Notes: generated by a model from the sequence alone, not told the origin. A stretch of DNA of 10,137 nt from Spirochaetales bacterium (GCA_007126415.1 SLBH01000145.1:1-10137), one strand, 5' to 3'. Shown: positions 1 to 7,411, numbered from the stretch's first letter. Numbers and translations are program-made.

Positions 1-263
1 ATCGCGTCGATCACCTCGAGAAACTGTGGTGCATCTATTACGACGCCGGTTTCCTCGAGTACCTCGCGGGCGGCGGTCTGCCGGACGGTTTCACCTAGGT
101 GCTGCGATCCGCCGGGCAGACTCCACTCTCCGGCGCGTGGTGGGTTGCCGCGTTTGATCAGAAGCACCGAGTCTTTTCGGAGCACCACAACCCCCACGCC
201 GACAATTGGGCGTGCCGGGTACTCGCGCCGGTCTGCCGCCGGTGTATCGTCATCATCAATCAT
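1..263 (-). CDS. NUDIX hydrolase, 3' end cut by the window edge
   Basis: NUDIX hydrolases cleave nucleoside diphosphates linked to another moiety (for example ADP-ribose, oxidised dNTPs or NADH) in the cytoplasm using divalent metal. The visible 87 residues contain a complete NUDIX box, GX5EX7REUXEEXGU, at residues 52-74: G52, E58, then REVLEETGV at 66-74 with the metal-binding glutamates. It is preceded by a typical first strand (residues 19-28) and the SLPGG turn at 48-52. The substrate cannot be told because the C-terminal half lies outside the window. An in-frame ATG at 341 would add 26 residues, but a candidate promoter (292-320) lies inside that extension and leaves a short leader before the ATG at 263, so I chose 263. 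Neither start has a good ribosome binding site. The gene is divergent from the M20 remnant and downstream of the activase on the same strand. The family call is firm; the start is less so. Confidence 0.9.
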   Translation of the reverse strand, partial: MIDDDDTPAADRREYPARPIVGVGVVVLRKDSVLLIKRGNPPRAGEWSLPGGSQHLGETVRQTAAREVLEETGVVIDAPQFLEVIDA

Positions 264-291
264 ACAAACTAGCCCATTAGGAATTGTGGGA

Positions 292-320
292 AGGATACGC
301 GGAACCACTCGGTCTTGCAA
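292..320 (-). promoter_or_regulatory. Candidate sigma-70 promoter for the NUDIX gene
   Basis: On the minus strand, TTGCAA (315-320) and TATCCT (292-297) are separated by exactly 17 bp, with 4 of 6 consensus matches in each box. Transcription would start near 285, giving a leader of about 22 nt to the ATG at 263. Seen directly in the sequence; promoter activity is inferred. Confidence 0.4.
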
Positions 321-340
321 GCGATTTACGCGCCGATGCA

Positions 341-369
341 TTGGTCGAGTTGGAAGGGTTTGATATACT
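341..369 (+). promoter_or_regulatory. Candidate promoter for the M20 hydrolase remnant
   Basis: TTGGTC (341-346) and TATACT (364-369) are 17 bp apart, 5' of the remnant's start codons at 396 and 411. The -10 is close to consensus. It sits back to back with the NUDIX promoter, so this short region is a divergent promoter region. If it is active it would transcribe a dead gene and produce RNA antisense to the 3' end of the activase gene. The match is by eye only. Confidence 0.4.
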
Positions 370-410
370 CACAGCAGTAGCCTGGGATCCTATTGATGAG
401 AGCACACACT

Positions 411-721
411 ATGAACGAAGCGGACAAAAACAAGCACATTGAAGCAGTCATCGACGCCGTGGACGAACATCGGGATGAGATTCTCGCATTTGCTCAGGAG
501 CTTGTAGGTATACAAAGCTACCCGGGAGACCTCCGCTGGATGCGGAGTTCACGTTCTGGAACTTCAGCACAAACGCGGTGGCCTCAACGGCGCTCGGCAT
601 TCCCACGATCGGGTTCGGCCCGGGGAGCCCTGAGTTGGCTCACATGCGCGACGAGCACTGCCCGGTAGAGCAGATCATAGAGGCGTGCCGCTTCTACGCC
701 GCGGTAATCTACCTGTTTTGA
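411..721 (+). pseudogene. M20-family (YgeY-like) metallohydrolase remnant with internal deletion
   Basis: M20 hydrolases of the YgeY group are about 400-residue di-metal amidohydrolases or peptidases. Here only the two ends remain. From ATG 411 (an alternative ATG lies at 396) about 40 codons read as the usual N-terminal helix and first strand, ending in GIQSYPGD near 530. From 530 the reading continues in another frame for 63 codons to TGA at 719-721. That part holds FWNFSTNAV, GIPTIGFGPG and ELAH, matching the C-terminal end of E. coli YgeY as I recall it (FSTNGV, GIPVIGFGPG, then AH), including the last metal-binding histidine. Roughly 300 residues are missing, including the HxD metal site and the catalytic glutamate, so the product cannot be active. 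In the 5' frame, translation runs 46 junk codons past the junction and stops at 666-668. The 3' end overlaps the convergent activase by 13 bp, as an intact neighbour might. Misassembly is the main alternative. Confidence 0.85.
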
Positions 722-3700
722 CCGGAACTCCGCTCGGCGGCAACCTCGCGCCGCAGGCGCGCGGCCGGGTTGTCGTAAGAGTCATGAGTGTCGCTCCGGT
801 CGCTGCTTGGGCCCGCAGATCGGTCGTCGGCGCCATGACCGTTGCCCTCTCCGTTCCCGCTCCCGTTGCCCTTGGTCGGGGCACCGTCGGTTGCCCCGGC
901 ATCGGTTGAAGCGCTGCGGGCCGCGGCCGGCTCAATGAGCTCACCGGTTTCGGTTTCATTGCGGAACCGCAGCACGTTCACCATGAAGATATTGAGCTTG
1001 TTGACGATGTTCGGCGGCAGGATGTTGCCGTCGACCTCAACCGAGATTGTGGGGTAGTTGTGCTCGCGCGCCCAGGGGGTATAGATGCCCTCGATAACAC
1101 GCCCAATGAGGCAAGCAAACGGCGAGATATTCACGACGCCGGAGTAACCTTCCTGCATCGCGGTAGCGGCAACGCCGGTTGAGACCGCGATCTCGGAGTT
1201 CAGCTCGTGGCTGAGAAAATGCTCCGAGGTGTTCGCCATGATGCGCTTCATGTTGTGCGGAGCCGGCGCCAGTAGTCCGGCGGGAGCAAGCGCCCGTTTC
1301 ACCTTGCGTTCAACGTGATGTTTCCAGGCCGACTCCAGCTTGAGCCGTGCGAGCTTACGCGCGGGTTCCGAGAACGCCCGTTTCCAGAGCGGCTCAAGGC
1401 GCAACCGCTTCTTGAGCTCGTACTCGCGCACAAAATCCAGGTAGTGTATCCATTCGCAGACGCCCGATATCTTCGGTACGATGCCGCGCCCCGCGAGCAA
1501 GCCGACGAGCTCGTCGACCGCGAAGTCGTCGCGCCGCACATAGATCTCACCCACGATCAGTACGCGGGGACAGTCTTCGAGCTTTTTCGCGAGCGGAATT
1601 CTCGCGACTTCCCGAGCCACACGCGAAATCGCCGGCAGCAGCCGATCGATATCGGACTGCACTTCATCGATTACGCCCTGCCATAGTTCGTTAAAGCGCC
1701 GCACGGCCTGTTTGGGGTCTGCGGCGCAGGCGCGAAGCGCGGTCTGTACATCCTTGAGGTAATCGGCCGCGGCGAGCCCTATCCACATATCGCGCGAGAA
1801 GCGTGGCCCGAGCTCGTTGTAGGAGTTGTCGGCGCTCAAAGTGAACACCACCACGTTTTCAAAACGTAGGTCGCGGAAGAGGTTCTCGAAGTAAACGTAG
1901 TACTGCCCGGTGCGACACGGACCGGTGGTGATCGGGACAAACAACAGGTAAAGCTCATCCTTACGGTACTTCTCCGAGGCGAAGAACTCAAGCGCGCTGC
2001 CGAGCACCAGGTGCGAGGGAACGCATTCTTTGCCGGAGGCGTGCGCACGGGCGGCCTGCAGCGTCTTGAAGGTTGCTACCGGCAGCGCTTCGGCATTCAC
2101 GCCGGCCGAGCGGAGCACTCCGCCGAGCAGATCGGTTGAGAGCGCGCCCATGTTCGAGAGCAGCACCTTCACACGCGGGTTGTTCTGAAGCGCGACACGT
2201 TCATCGGTGTGGATGTTGTGGACGTGCAGCGGGTCGCGCCCGTTGTTCACAAAGCGGTAGCCGTTGTCGTAGCGTTCCTCGGCAAGCTGGTCGCGCTTGC
2301 TACGGTAGCCTTCGATGATGTCGAGAAAGGCCTCTACGCGCGTGTCTATGCCGGCATCGGCGGAGTGCGAATCGAGCTCCAGAATCAGAAACGGCTTGGT
2401 GCCCATCAGCCATTTGAGATAGTGCAGAATGAACGAGTCGGGCGCGCATGAGAAGTTCGAGATGAAGGTGACGTAGATATTCTCTTCCTTCGCAAGCATC
2501 GAGGCGGCTTTCATGTCCTGCTGCCCGTAGTACCAGTACATGTTCGGGAAGATATCTTGCTCGCCGATTGGGAGGATATCGAACGGGATGACCGAGAATC
2601 CGCGGGTAGTGAACTTGCGCGGAATCCCCATGTTCGCCTCGCTGGTGAAGGCGTTGTACGGACGGCCGAGGACCGCGATTACCGGCCGCTCGGCGGCGCG
2701 TGCTTCGGCGAGCGCTTCATCTCCGAGCTCGCGCGCCCGCCGCGCGTAATCCTGCTGCTTCTCGTACGCGAGCTCGAACGCTTGCCTGACCTCGGTTTCG
2801 TTGAACCCGAGCCGAGTTCCAAGCTGCTGGAAATACTCGAGCGCTTTTTCGAGGCCGTACTTGAAGCTGACGACCAGAGGTAATAACTGCTCGTCGGATA
2901 CCTCGGGGAATGCCTTTCGCATGTAGTACGGTAAGGCCTGCGTGATGGGGCAGAAGTTAGCGTGAACCGAGCTCTCGTAGCTCGGCATATCGCGGAAATG
3001 CGGTAGCAGTATGAAATCTACGTTCTTGTCGAGCAGGTTCTGCACCGCGCCGTGTGCAATCTCGGCCGGGAAGCAGTAGGCGCTTTCAACGCGCGCTACG
3101 CCTTCTTCCGCGACGTCGTCCGACAGCGTCGTAGGTACGCCGAGCGCATGGAAGAACCACGCGTACAAGGGGTAGAGCGAATGCACCGAAAGCGAGCGCG
3201 GAATGCCGACGGTGTAGTCGCGGGCGGGCCGGAGCGTGGCGGCGTCGGGCGCACAGTGGTGAAACATGAGTTCCTGTCGCCGAGCGACGTAATCGAACAC
3301 CGTGCTGTCGTCGACCTTGCGGCGGCTATTGGCGTACTTGTTACAGCGTCCGCCGAACATGTAACGGTTGCCGTTGACGGTGAGGACTTGAATGGGGCAG
3401 AGGTTTTCGCATGAGCGGCAGGTAACGACACGGTCGTAGCTGATCTCGCGGTTGATCAAGGCCTGCAGACTGAACTCGGACTTGTCGAGCAGCTTTTCTT
3501 GGTGTTTACGCTTTGCAAGCAGCGCTACGCCGAAGCACCCCATCAGCTCGGGGTTTGGCGGAACCAGAATGTCTTTGTTGAGAAACATCGCGAACGCCGG
3601 CGGGATCGCGATGTTCTTGGCAACCCCTCCTTGCAGGAAGATCTTGGCGCCGATGGTGCGATTGCCGACTACGCGGTTGAGGTAGTTGGAAACGATCGAG

Positions 3701-5196
3701 GTGACGATCCCGGCGGTGATGTTCTCGCGCGTGGCGCCGTGCTGCACCGCCTTGCGGATATCTGAGTTGATGAACGCCGAGCAGTGCTCGCCGAACTTCA
3801 ACGGTGCGTCTGAGCGCAGCGCGATCTCGCCGATCTCGCGTACATCTTTGACGTTAAGGTCGGCCTGAGCGCTTTCTTCAATGAACGAGCCGGTGCCGGC
3901 CGAGCACGCCTCGTTCATTGCGTAATCTATCGGCACCCCGTTCTTGAGCAGTACGTACTTGGCATCCTGACCGCCGATCTCGAAGATCGTCTCGACCTCG
4001 TCGTCGAAATAGGACGTGCCCACCGAGTGCGCGATGATCTCGTTGTATACGCCCTGAGTCTCCAAGAACACGCCGAGTATCTCGCGCGAGGAGCCGGTTG
4101 TGGCGGCGATCGGAATGCTAATCGGCCGTTCGCCGACGTCTTGTTGCACCTTGACCTGAATCGCTGCAAGGCACTGCTTCAGCGCCCAGACCGGATCGCC
4201 ATGGGTCCGGCCGTAGTGTGACGCTACAACCTGCTCGGTCTCGGCGTCCATCAAGCAGGCCTTGGTGGTGGTTGAGCCTCCGTCGATTCCGAGTATGTAC
4301 TCACGCCCGGGCTGGACCGATCCGCCTTCGGACTCGAAATAGGTAACGCGGCTGTTCCAGTCGTTCAACGCCTCGAGCGACCCGAAGCCGATGGTGCTTG
4401 GCCGCAATAGCGAGCCGCGGTCGGGAAACGGCGTGCCGTTCTCGCGCGCAAGCACCGCAGCGCCGAGTGCTTCAAAATACGCAGCCTCCGGCGGCACAAT
4501 GAACTCCACCTCGGGGCTTTTCTCGCGAATGAAGCGCAGGATATGTCGGTTTTTCGTTATGCCGCCGGTTAGGACTACCCGACCCCGACGAATCTTGGCG
4601 CGAGTTAAGAAATCTATTACCTTGCCGGCCATGACGTTGCTGAGGGATAGCACGATGTCGTTCTTCTTGGCTTGCCCCTTGTTGAGACGATGCGTGCAGT
4701 CGCTCTTCATGAATACCGAGCAGCGTGTTGAGAGCGGAAGTACGCGTGCGTCGTCGGGGACCTTATCAACATCCGCGAGCGTCATGTCCATGCGAGCGAG
4801 TTGCTGGCGAAAGAACTCTCCGGTGCCCGAAGCGCATTTGTTGCCGGAGAAGTTGTTCACGATCTTGCCGTCGGCATTTATGGTGTACAGGATGAGATCC
4901 TCGCCGCCCATGCTCACGACCGCGTCTACCTCAATCCCCTTGTAGTTAAGCGCGTGCTCGAAGCAGAGCGGTTCGATGGTGTTGTCGGTATTGAATAGGT
5001 AGCGGCCTTCGTTTCCGCTCACCAGGGTAGAGACTCCGGGAGGTATCTCGGCGCTTGATAGCATGCTGTGCACCGCGCCGGCGACGTCGCCGTCGTGCGG
5101 GGTAATTGCGCTCCATACAACCTCGTCTCCGTCGAGCATTACGGCCTTGAGGCTCGATGAGCCAACGTTGATTCCTAAACTCCGCAACCTTTGCAT
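709..5196 (-). CDS. Giant acyl-CoA dehydratase activase-related iron-sulfur protein (2x BcrAD/BadFG + DUF2229 + HgdB-like)
   Basis: Members fuse the ATP-driven electron activator of 2-hydroxyacyl-CoA dehydratases and benzoyl-CoA reductases (COG1924) to dehydratase-like COG3580/COG3581 parts. Their physiological reaction is not established. Domains in the 1495 residues: ASKHA domain 1 (~5-250; phosphate loop GINVGSSS, cluster motif CASGTG at C121, second cysteine C159 or C167); ASKHA domain 2 (~300-560; GIDGGSTTTK, CSAGTG at C431, HCSAF at C472); a cysteine motif C593/C596/C600 plus C618; DUF2229/COG3580 (~660-940; GIPRSL, YCFPAE C708, FCPI C749, GRPYNAF, SCAPDSF C917); COG3581/HgdB-like (~1008-1410; ECVPSH C1058, GPCRTGQYY C1094, FACLIGR C1362); and a polar low-complexity tail (~1420-1495). 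In known activases the two equivalent cysteines of each subunit hold a [4Fe-4S] cluster at the dimer interface, so the two domains may form an internal pseudo-dimer (inference). Start ATG 5196 has AAGGGG 8 nt upstream. Stop is TAG 709-711. No separate dehydratase subunits are in the window. Cytoplasmic. Confidence 0.93.
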   Translation of the reverse strand: MQRLRSLGINVGSSSLKAVMLDGDEVVWSAITPHDGDVAGAVHSMLSSAEIPPGVSTLVSGNEGRYLFNTDNTIEPLCFEHALNYKGIEVDAVVSMGGEDLILYTINADGKIVNNFSGNKCASGTGEFFRQQLARMDMTLADVDKVPDDARVLPLSTRCSVFMKSDCTHRLNKGQAKKNDIVLSLSNVMAGKVIDFLTRAKIRRGRVVLTGGITKNRHILRFIREKSPEVEFIVPPEAAYFEALGAAVLARENGTPFPDRGSLLRPSTIGFGSLEALNDWNSRVTYFESEGGSVQPGREYILGIDGGSTTTKACLMDAETEQVVASHYGRTHGDPVWALKQCLAAIQVKVQQDVGERPISIPIAATTGSSREILGVFLETQGVYNEIIAHSVGTSYFDDEVETIFEIGGQDAKYVLLKNGVPIDYAMNEACSAGTGSFIEESAQADLNVKDVREIGEIALRSDAPLKFGEHCSAFINSDIRKAVQHGATRENITAGIVTSIVSNYLNRVVGNRTIGAKIFLQGGVAKNIAIPPAFAMFLNKDILVPPNPELMGCFGVALLAKRKHQEKLLDKSEFSLQALINREISYDRVVTCRSCENLCPIQVLTVNGNRYMFGGRCNKYANSRRKVDDSTVFDYVARRQELMFHHCAPDAATLRPARDYTVGIPRSLSVHSLYPLYAWFFHALGVPTTLSDDVAEEGVARVESAYCFPAEIAHGAVQNLLDKNVDFILLPHFRDMPSYESSVHANFCPITQALPYYMRKAFPEVSDEQLLPLVVSFKYGLEKALEYFQQLGTRLGFNETEVRQAFELAYEKQQDYARRARELGDEALAEARAAERPVIAVLGRPYNAFTSEANMGIPRKFTTRGFSVIPFDILPIGEQDIFPNMYWYYGQQDMKAASMLAKEENIYVTFISNFSCAPDSFILHYLKWLMGTKPFLILELDSHSADAGIDTRVEAFLDIIEGYRSKRDQLAEERYDNGYRFVNNGRDPLHVHNIHTDERVALQNNPRVKVLLSNMGALSTDLLGGVLRSAGVNAEALPVATFKTLQAARAHASGKECVPSHLVLGSALEFFASEKYRKDELYLLFVPITTGPCRTGQYYVYFENLFRDLRFENVVVFTLSADNSYNELGPRFSRDMWIGLAAADYLKDVQTALRACAADPKQAVRRFNELWQGVIDEVQSDIDRLLPAISRVAREVARIPLAKKLEDCPRVLIVGEIYVRRDDFAVDELVGLLAGRGIVPKISGVCEWIHYLDFVREYELKKRLRLEPLWKRAFSEPARKLARLKLESAWKHHVERKVKRALAPAGLLAPAPHNMKRIMANTSEHFLSHELNSEIAVSTGVAATAMQEGYSGVVNISPFACLIGRVIEGIYTPWAREHNYPTISVEVDGNILPPNIVNKLNIFMVNVLRFRNETETGELIEPAAARSASTDAGATDGAPTKGNGSGNGEGNGHGADDRSAGPSSDRSDTHDSYDNPAARLRREVAAERSSGQNR

Positions 5197-5204
5197 GCAG
5201 TGCG

Positions 5205-5210
5205 CCCCTT
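5205..5210 (-). promoter_or_regulatory. Ribosome binding site of the activase gene
   Basis: The minus strand reads AAGGGG with 8 nt to the ATG at 5196. It fixes the start immediately before the first ATPase strand (SLGINVGSSS). Confidence 0.7.
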
Positions 5211-5281
5211 ACGAAATCTTGTCGGCAAGGCGGCCGCAAATCAATCCGTGCTGAGGACGCCTTTCCATGACTCTGTCGATC

Positions 5282-5311
5282 ATATTACACCGCCCAAACT
5301 CCCGGCTTCAA
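5282..5311 (-). promoter_or_regulatory. Candidate promoter for the activase gene
   Basis: In the 135-bp gap between permease and activase, the minus strand carries TTGAAG (5306-5311) and TAATAT (5282-5287) with an 18-bp spacer. This gap is more AT-rich locally than its surroundings. A start near 5275 would give a leader of about 80 nt. I see no clear terminator in the gap, so read-through from the ABC transporter genes is also possible. Confidence 0.4.
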
Positions 5312-5340
5312 GCGGGCTACTCCCAAGCGGGCTACTCCCA
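5311..5340. repeat. Perfect 15-bp tandem duplication spanning the permease stop codon
   Basis: The 15-bp unit AGCGGGCTACTCCCA occurs twice without a gap (5311-5325 and 5326-5340). The upstream copy, in gene direction, contains the last codons and TAG stop of the permease (5332-5334). The second copy follows directly in the 3' untranslated part. The protein end (FRWE) is not changed. The likely cause is replication slippage. Confidence 0.9.
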
Positions 5341-6390
5341 GCGGAAGATAGCCGCGGCGCACAACCAGAACACCACCGCCATAACCGCCAAGGCGAGCGT
5401 GTGCGGTAGCACCTCGCCGAGACCTGCGCCCTCGAGCATCACGGCTCGCGCACCGCTCACGTAATGCGTGAGTGGCAACGCCAGCGAGGCGCGCTGTAGT
5501 ACCTCGGGGGAGCCCTCGAGTGAAAAGAACACGCCCGAGAGGATAATCATCGGGAAGGTTACCAGATTTATAAGGCCGTCGGCGAGCTCCTCGTTTTTCA
5601 GCCTTCCGGCGAGCAGTAAGCCAATCCCGATCATGCAGATAATCGCCACCACGGTGAGCAGCAGCAACGTCCCGTAGGATCCGTTCATCGTGAAACGAAA
5701 CACGGCGTTGGTACCCGCAAACACAAAGACCGACGTGACCAAGACGATTACCAGGCGGCTTGCGCCCTGCGCACTGACGAAGACGAAGGCCGAAACCGGA
5801 GTCGCTTTGAGTCGTTTCAGAACACCGTTCTTACGGTAACGCACGATGACGTACCCCACGCCGAACAAGCAGCTGAACATCATGTTCATGCCGATGACCC
5901 CCGGTACAACCCAGTCGACGTACCTAATAGCCGCGCCGGTGATGCGCCGCTCCTGGAAGCCGGCCGCGCCGGGCGCCCCGGCCACGCCGACCGCCCCGGC
6001 CTCCGAGAGAGACGGATCGTGCGCGGTGTGTAGAAGACGCCGCAGCATCTCGGCCCCGGGCGCCTCGGAGTTGAGGTAGTACTCGGCGCGATCGAGATCG
6101 ATCACCATATCGAGTTGGTGCTGTCGGAGTCTCGTTGTAACGGCTTCAAGCTGTGCGTCGTCGGAATTGCTGTAGCGGACGAACTCAATGCCGGCGAGCT
6201 CTCGCAAACTCTCAGGCGCGTCTCCGTCTCCGAGTAAGCCGACCGTGAACAGCGAGTCGTCACCGTTTGAGAACACAAACGCGAAACCAACCACCAAGAC
6301 GACCGGAAACAGGATGTTCCAGAATAACGCGCCGCGGTCGCGTAGGAACTCCATTGTGCGGGCGTTGAACAAAGCGATGAACTTTCTCAT
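5332..6390 (-). CDS. ABC-2 type transporter permease
   Basis: This is the membrane part of a DrrAB/NodIJ-style ABC exporter; the cargo (drug, lipid or polysaccharide) cannot be told from sequence. In 352 residues there is an N-terminal cytoplasmic start rich in basic residues, a first membrane segment (~21-41), a large extracytoplasmic loop (~42-157), then five hydrophobic segments near 160-183, 208-230, 240-262, 273-292 and 326-349. The loop between segments 2 and 3 holds RYRKNGVLKRLKATPVS (184-200), the family hallmark that couples to the ATPase. The outer loop contains an Ala/Gly/Pro-rich stretch (131-144), possibly a flexible linker. Start ATG 6390 has AGGGGA (6399-6404) 8 nt upstream. 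It lies 60 bp after the ATPase stop on the same strand and is probably co-transcribed with it. The pair looks complete for a heteromeric exporter working as a dimer of each subunit. Confidence 0.93.
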   Translation of the reverse strand: MRKFIALFNARTMEFLRDRGALFWNILFPVVLVVGFAFVFSNGDDSLFTVGLLGDGDAPESLRELAGIEFVRYSNSDDAQLEAVTTRLRQHQLDMVIDLDRAEYYLNSEAPGAEMLRRLLHTAHDPSLSEAGAVGVAGAPGAAGFQERRITGAAIRYVDWVVPGVIGMNMMFSCLFGVGYVIVRYRKNGVLKRLKATPVSAFVFVSAQGASRLVIVLVTSVFVFAGTNAVFRFTMNGSYGTLLLLTVVAIICMIGIGLLLAGRLKNEELADGLINLVTFPMIILSGVFFSLEGSPEVLQRASLALPLTHYVSGARAVMLEGAGLGEVLPHTLALAVMAVVFWLCAAAIFRWE

Positions 6391-6407
6391 ACGGATGATC
6401 CCCTAAC

Positions 6408-6450
6408 GCGGCCGGCAGGCCGGCAGGCCGCAGGCCGCAGGCCTCAGGCT
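6408..6450. repeat. GC-rich degenerate 7-8-bp tandem repeat between ATPase and permease
   Basis: In gene direction the segment reads as successive units CCTGAGG, CCTGCGG, CCTGCGG, CCTGCCGG, CCTGCCGG, then CCGCG. It begins directly at the ATPase stop (6451-6453) and ends just before the permease ribosome binding site. Units such as GCCGG-CCTG-CCGGC can fold into a short stable hairpin. It could stabilise the upstream mRNA or tune translation of the permease, or be neutral slippage; function is not shown. Confidence 0.75.
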
Positions 6451-7341
6451 TCAGACCCGAAGCGTACTACCGGTGAGCTTGATAAAAAGATCCTCGAGGT
6501 TGGGCTTGTGAATGCTGAAACCGTCGAGATTAACACCGAGGTCGAGAAGACTCCGGAAGGTGTCGTCGAGTTGTGTAGTGGTAAGCTCGAGTGCGCCGTT
6601 GTTGCGCTTGGTGGCGGCAGGAAGGCGAGCGCCGTTGTGCAACACGCCGGCGTCGGCATTCGGAAGGCGCACAACCACGCCCTCGAAGTGACGCTCCAGC
6701 AAAGTTTGCGGGCTGTCGATCTCCAGAATGCGTCCGTGGTCCATAATCGCGACTTGGTCGCAGAGAAGCTGAGCCTCGTCCATGTAATGCGTTGTAAGCA
6801 TCACGGTGGTGCCCTCGCTTCGCACTCGTTCAATCAGCGACCAGAAGTTGCGGCGTGCCTGTGGGTCGAGCCCGGTGGTGGGTTCGTCGAGGAACACGAG
6901 CTGCGGCTGCGGGATGATCGCGAGCGCCAGAAGGAGCCGCTGGCGCTGTCCGCCGGAAAGCTTGCGGTTGTCGCGGTCGATGATTTCTTCGAGGGCACAG
7001 ATATCGACAACGTCGTTGAGCGGGCGCGGGTGCGGGTAAAACGCTGAAAACAGCTTCAGCGTCTCGTTCACCGTTATGAACTCGGGTAAAGCGGTGTGCT
7101 GAAACTGGATCCCGACTTTTTCTTTGAAGCGTCGGTCGATCGGGCGGCCACGGAACAAGACCTCACCCGCGGTTGGGTCGAGGAGCCCCTCCATTATCTC
7201 GATCGTGGTTGTTTTGCCGGCGCCGTTCGGCCCGAGCAGACCGAAACATACGCCTTCCGGGACCCCGAAACTGACGCCGTCTACCGCGCTCACGTCTTTG
7301 TAGCGTTTTCGCAGTTCTCGAACTTCAATGATTGCACTCAT
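6451..7341 (-). CDS. ABC transporter ATP-binding protein (exporter type)
   Basis: This 296-residue cytoplasmic ATPase powers the permease encoded just downstream. Walker A is GPNGAGKTT (37-45), the Q-loop is at IQFQ (78-81), the ABC signature LSGGQRQR is at 128-135, Walker B LVFLDEP is at 148-154, the D-loop GLDP follows at 157-160 and the H-loop histidine is H185 (LTTHYMDEA). Residues ~210-296 form a C-terminal extension ending in the NLEDLFIKLTG pattern common in ABC-2 exporters (DUF4162-like). All catalytic residues are present. The ATG at 7341 begins the family's usual N terminus (MSAIIEVREL), yet has no purine-rich ribosome binding site. A candidate promoter ends only about 9 bp before it, so the message may be nearly leaderless. 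It follows the kinase gene by 70 bp on the same strand. Confidence 0.95.
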   Translation of the reverse strand: MSAIIEVRELRKRYKDVSAVDGVSFGVPEGVCFGLLGPNGAGKTTTIEIMEGLLDPTAGEVLFRGRPIDRRFKEKVGIQFQHTALPEFITVNETLKLFSAFYPHPRPLNDVVDICALEEIIDRDNRKLSGGQRQRLLLALAIIPQPQLVFLDEPTTGLDPQARRNFWSLIERVRSEGTTVMLTTHYMDEAQLLCDQVAIMDHGRILEIDSPQTLLERHFEGVVVRLPNADAGVLHNGARLPAATKRNNGALELTTTQLDDTFRSLLDLGVNLDGFSIHKPNLEDLFIKLTGSTLRV

Positions 7342-7346
7342 CGGTG

Positions 7347-7360
7347 TTCAATCTATTGAA
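7347..7360. promoter_or_regulatory. 14-bp palindrome, candidate operator
   Basis: TTCAAT-CT-ATTGAA is a perfect inverted repeat with 6-bp arms and a 2-bp centre. It overlaps the candidate -10 box of the ABC ATPase promoter and lies 5 bp before the start codon. Position and symmetry suit a repressor site, but no regulator gene is in the window, and a 6-bp dyad can occur by chance. Confidence 0.35.
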
Positions 7361-7379
7361 ACGCTACAGTTACAGGCAA
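7350..7379 (-). promoter_or_regulatory. Candidate promoter for the ABC exporter genes
   Basis: The minus strand has TTGCCT (7374-7379), an 18-bp spacer and TAGATT (7350-7355, 4 of 6 matches). The predicted transcription start falls near 7343, one or two bases from the ATG at 7341. The match is moderate and made by eye. Confidence 0.35.
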
Positions 7380-7411
7380 GCGGAATGCGCAGGGTTGCAC
7401 GGATTTTCGCG

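Noticed and set aside
264..341. Longer NUDIX start at ATG 341
   Set aside because: The extra 26 residues contain the candidate promoter and no ribosome binding site precedes them; it remains possible but less likely.
640..760. Intrinsic terminator between the convergent M20 remnant and activase
   Set aside because: I found no stem followed by a T-run on either strand; only weak GC inverted repeats are visible.
4391..4945. 184-codon plus-strand open frame
   Set aside because: It lies fully inside the first activase domain, whose motifs are intact; composition is that of a shadow frame.
6508..7047. 179-codon plus-strand open frame
   Set aside because: It is opposite the well-conserved ABC ATPase and has no family features.
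7342..7411. Terminator after the kinase gene
   Set aside because: No convincing hairpin with a T-tract was found, so the kinase and exporter genes may be partly co-transcribed.
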